NCBI RefSeq assembly: GCF_034670125.1
Contig: NZ_JAXMOC010000004.1
Span: 62,001-126,000 of the forward strand
Source of the DNA: Maricaulis sp034670125
GTDB lineage: Bacteria; Pseudomonadota; Alphaproteobacteria; Caulobacterales; Maricaulaceae
Direction: 5' to 3'
Length of the DNA: 64,000 nt
Position 1 is the stretch's first letter, and every line of letters starts with the position of its first letter. The notes under the pieces are model-generated. The model was given only the letters and a program-made list of their open reading frames with translations. It was not told the DNA's origin and made no database searches. Below, one piece after another: positions 61,786 through 64,000 of the stretch. Both the position numbers and the translations under genes were made by a program.

Positions 61786-62427
61786 TTAGGGGCAAAGCTC
61801 GGCGGCTGAGCGGGCATCGTACCAGGTGACAATGATTTCCCGCATTTCCCGGAGGCGACGCAGGGGATAGCCCCGATTTCCACTCGCCAGAACTCCATCA
61901 ACATGATCGAGCAGCGTTTCTGCCTCACCGGCTTCATCGATCTGTACGACATTGATGTCGAACGGGTAGAGTTCCTCATCCTGCAGGATGTAGCCGTTCA
62001 AAGGGAGGTCAAAGAAACTCCCCATCTCGACCGCGCGGATCAGGAAATGATCATGCATGTATCGATGCCCGTGGTTCCGACAGATGAAGAGTTCGATGTG
62101 ATCGTTCCAGAACTCGGCGACGCGTGACTGGTAATTCGGCGTATCCCGATCCCAGCCATTGAAGTCGAGGATATAGGTGTCAAGGTCTTCGATTATGCCG
62201 TCAGAACCAGCTGTAGAGTGAAGAACCATCGAACTGCACATGCGGAGTGCGAGGGTCCGGATATCCTGACGTGTGAAGCCGCTCGGCAGAATTTCGGTTG
62301 GATCTTCGGCCAGTTCTCCGAGCACATCGGCAATCCGGCATTCCGGCGTTCCGGTTCCAGTCTGTGCGAACGAGGGAGACGCCAGGAGAGACAGTGCGAC
62401 AAGGTGTGCGATAGCGCTATGAGTCAT
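61786..62427 (-). CDS. Exported protein of unknown function
   Basis: A 213-residue protein with a signal peptide (about residues 1-21, ending SPSFAQ), four cysteines, many acidic residues and two histidine-rich patches (CRNHGHRYMHDHF). No family assigned. The base composition is lower in G+C than the neighbours. GGAAGGG precedes the ATG at 62427. Confidence 0.65.
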   Translation of the reverse strand: MTHSAIAHLVALSLLASPSFAQTGTGTPECRIADVLGELAEDPTEILPSGFTRQDIRTLALRMCSSMVLHSTAGSDGIIEDLDTYILDFNGWDRDTPNYQSRVAEFWNDHIELFICRNHGHRYMHDHFLIRAVEMGSFFDLPLNGYILQDEELYPFDINVVQIDEAGEAETLLDHVDGVLASGNRGYPLRRLREMREIIVTWYDARSAAELCP

Positions 62428-62501
62428 CAACAACCCTTCCAAACGGCCGGCGGATCACAGCCTATAGACCGCTGTCTCGCGCCGCAATCTACGAACCGGT
62501 G

Positions 62502-63941
62502 TCAGTCGGCGAGAGCGGCGTCGGCGGAACGTCGCACGAATTCCGCCTGCTCGAGCGCCGGCAATGCCCGCAGTCCGACCTCGAACCGGGCCAGATCGCC
62601 CACCACCACGAAGGTGAGGCGGTCATCGCGCAGATAGGCGCGGGCGACGGCGTTGACTTCGCGATCGGTGACCGACATCAGGGCCGGGACGCGCCGGTCG
62701 AGATAGTCGTGATCGAGCCTGAACGCGTCTCGCAATGCCAGGTTTTCGAGCAGGCCATAGGTCGAGCCGGTCGACATCACGAACAGGCTGGCCAGCCAGC
62801 GCCGGGTACCGTCCATGTTCCACGTCTGCTCCCGCGCCGAGGCGATCGTCTCGAAGACAGATGTCAGGGCATCGACGGTACGGGGCGTATCGATATCGTC
62901 GGTATAGGTCCACATCCCGCCGCCGCGGGTCCACTGGATGAAACTGCTGGGAGAATAGGACCAGCCGGCCTCGCGCATGCTGGCGGCCAGGGCACCGCCC
63001 AGGGCTGCATCCATCACCGACAATGCCGTGGCATCCTTCGACGTGATCGCGCCAACCGGATAGACCAGATGGATCGTTGTCTGCAGCGAGCCGGGCCGGT
63101 CGACCAAATGCACCACGGGACCCCGGGCCGGGATCGCCAACGGCGCGTTGTCTTGTTCACCGCGTGGCCAGTCCCCAAAGGCTTCCCGTACGGCGGCTTC
63201 CATGCGGACAGCGTCGAACCGGCCGGCGATATAGAGATGGGTCCGGCCGGCACCAAATTTGGCGGCGTGGAAGTCGCGGACATCATTGATCGTGAAGCCA
63301 TCAACCTGACCCGGGCGCGGAAGGCCGAAATGGAAGGGATGGTCGGGCGGGAACAGCGACTGGAAGGCCGTCGTGAAGGCCAGCGAGTCGGGCTCCTGCC
63401 GACGCAGCTCGATATCGCGTGACATGCCGGCGCTGATCCGGGCGAGCGCGTCTGGCGGGAAATCGGGACGGCGCACCGCGTCGGCGATCAGGGCCAGCGC
63501 GTCTTCGCCGTGATCGGACAGCACATGCGCGCCGATCAGGGTGTGGGACTGGGTCACCGTGGTGTTGAGGGCACCACCCATGGCCGCGAAGCGCCGGCCG
63601 ATCTCGGCCCGGTCCAGTCCGGCAAAACCTTCCTCGATCATCGCCGTGGTGAGGTCGGCAATCCAGGTCTGCTCGCCATCATCAATATTGCCGGCTCTCA
63701 CGGAGACAACGATATCCAGGGTCGGCGTCAGCCCCCAGGGAATGAATGTCACGGTCAGGCCGTTTTCCAGCATCAGTGACTGCGACGCCGGCAGTTCAAA
63801 AGGCAGGGGCTCGCCCGGCGCCGGCGGCACCAGTCCGCGACCCGGTTGATCGGCAAGCCCCGTCGCCGTAAGCGAGGCGAGGCCGGCCAGCAGGACGAGT
63901 ATCGTCCGTCCGAGGGTACGAAAGCGATCTGCCAGCATCAT
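62502..63941 (-). CDS. M16 peptidase-family protein lacking the zinc site
   Basis: A 479-residue exported protein: signal peptide (about 1-30), then an insulinase-like fold (LENGLTVTFIPWGLTPTLDIVVSVRAGNIDDGEQTWIADLTTAMIEEG ... GGALNTTVTQSHTLIGAHVL). Catalytic M16 proteins have HxxEH at this position; this one has DLTTA, so it is the non-catalytic subunit type, which pairs with an active M16 protein. The start is ATG at 63941, overlapping the stop of the gene upstream. Confidence 0.85.
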   Translation of the reverse strand: MMLADRFRTLGRTILVLLAGLASLTATGLADQPGRGLVPPAPGEPLPFELPASQSLMLENGLTVTFIPWGLTPTLDIVVSVRAGNIDDGEQTWIADLTTAMIEEGFAGLDRAEIGRRFAAMGGALNTTVTQSHTLIGAHVLSDHGEDALALIADAVRRPDFPPDALARISAGMSRDIELRRQEPDSLAFTTAFQSLFPPDHPFHFGLPRPGQVDGFTINDVRDFHAAKFGAGRTHLYIAGRFDAVRMEAAVREAFGDWPRGEQDNAPLAIPARGPVVHLVDRPGSLQTTIHLVYPVGAITSKDATALSVMDAALGGALAASMREAGWSYSPSSFIQWTRGGGMWTYTDDIDTPRTVDALTSVFETIASAREQTWNMDGTRRWLASLFVMSTGSTYGLLENLALRDAFRLDHDYLDRRVPALMSVTDREVNAVARAYLRDDRLTFVVVGDLARFEVGLRALPALEQAEFVRRSADAALAD

Positions 63942-64000
63942 GGCTGCCCCCCCCTGCCAACCGGCGGAGCGGCCGGGTGACCCGTGCCGGGAACCAGTTC
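63938..64000 (-). CDS. C-terminal end of an upstream gene, partial
   Basis: A frame open from the window edge ends at a TGA in the ATGATG at the M16-like gene's start (C-terminal residues ...ELVPGTGHPAAPPVGRGGQP). The overlap suggests translational coupling. By analogy with other M16 pairs it may be the catalytic partner, but only 20 residues are visible and they show no motif. Confidence 0.4.
   Translation of the reverse strand, partial: ELVPGTGHPAAPPVGRGGQP

Overview
The window is about 64 kb of G+C-rich DNA in which short operons alternate between the two strands. It looks like chromosome of a dimorphic alphaproteobacterium of the Caulobacterales/Maricaulales type, with Maricaulis-like as my best guess. 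The reasons are a full-length PodJ-type polarity protein whose upstream region carries CtrA-like, DnaA-box and GANTC motifs, a class I lysyl-tRNA synthetase, two UrcA-family proteins, a TonB-dependent receptor, and the pairing of TIGR02186 with a TauE/SafE permease. The organism is an inference; there is no rRNA gene to settle it. I see no tRNA, rRNA, CRISPR array, transposase or prophage.

Layout. 0-5 kb: ABA4-like membrane protein, RNA ligase RtcB, an intergenic stretch with a candidate 30-codon gene and its own terminator, lysyl-tRNA synthetase, and a three-gene operon of two related membrane proteins plus a small XRE regulator. 5-16.5 kb: TonB-dependent receptor, cytochrome P450, TPR protein, an S24-fold repressor lacking its catalytic dyad, DUF952, pyrD, a MATE transporter, two UrcA proteins around a DCC protein, two overlapping thioesterases, and a receiver-domain protein. 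16.5-30.3 kb: MscS channel and membrane proteins, the DNA-repair helicase/PdeM pair, DUF3429, TIGR02186-TauE, podJ, and a large secreted protein of unknown function.

30.5-39.6 kb is a fatty-acid or branched-chain acyl-CoA degradation region: a LiuR-like MerR regulator, two acyl-CoA dehydrogenases, membrane proteins, PaiB, thiolase, a small lipoprotein and the FadJ-type multifunctional enzyme. A LiuR-like palindrome precedes the MerR gene, and a better copy lies at 60.16 kb before an enoyl-CoA hydratase, so the two loci may form one regulon. An ETF-beta methyltransferase-like gene near the second site fits the same theme, because ETF accepts electrons from acyl-CoA dehydrogenases.

39.58-41.48 kb is the least ordinary part. 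The fadJ terminator occurs twice, 1 kb apart, around a low-G+C orphan gene and nested repeats. It is followed by almost 0.9 kb without a convincing gene that holds 21-bp phased TTKTCCAC repeats and a row of five hairpins with GNRA loops. 41.8-64 kb: GST, ankyrin protein, LysR regulator, lipoproteins, ThiD, DMT transporter, two PLP aminotransferases (one SerC), PagL, PurA, UbiD, a degenerate BLUF protein, a serine hydrolase, the enoyl-CoA hydratase/MarR/methyltransferase group, a glyoxalase-fold protein and a non-catalytic M16 peptidase homologue. The C-terminus of the gene before that homologue runs off the window end.
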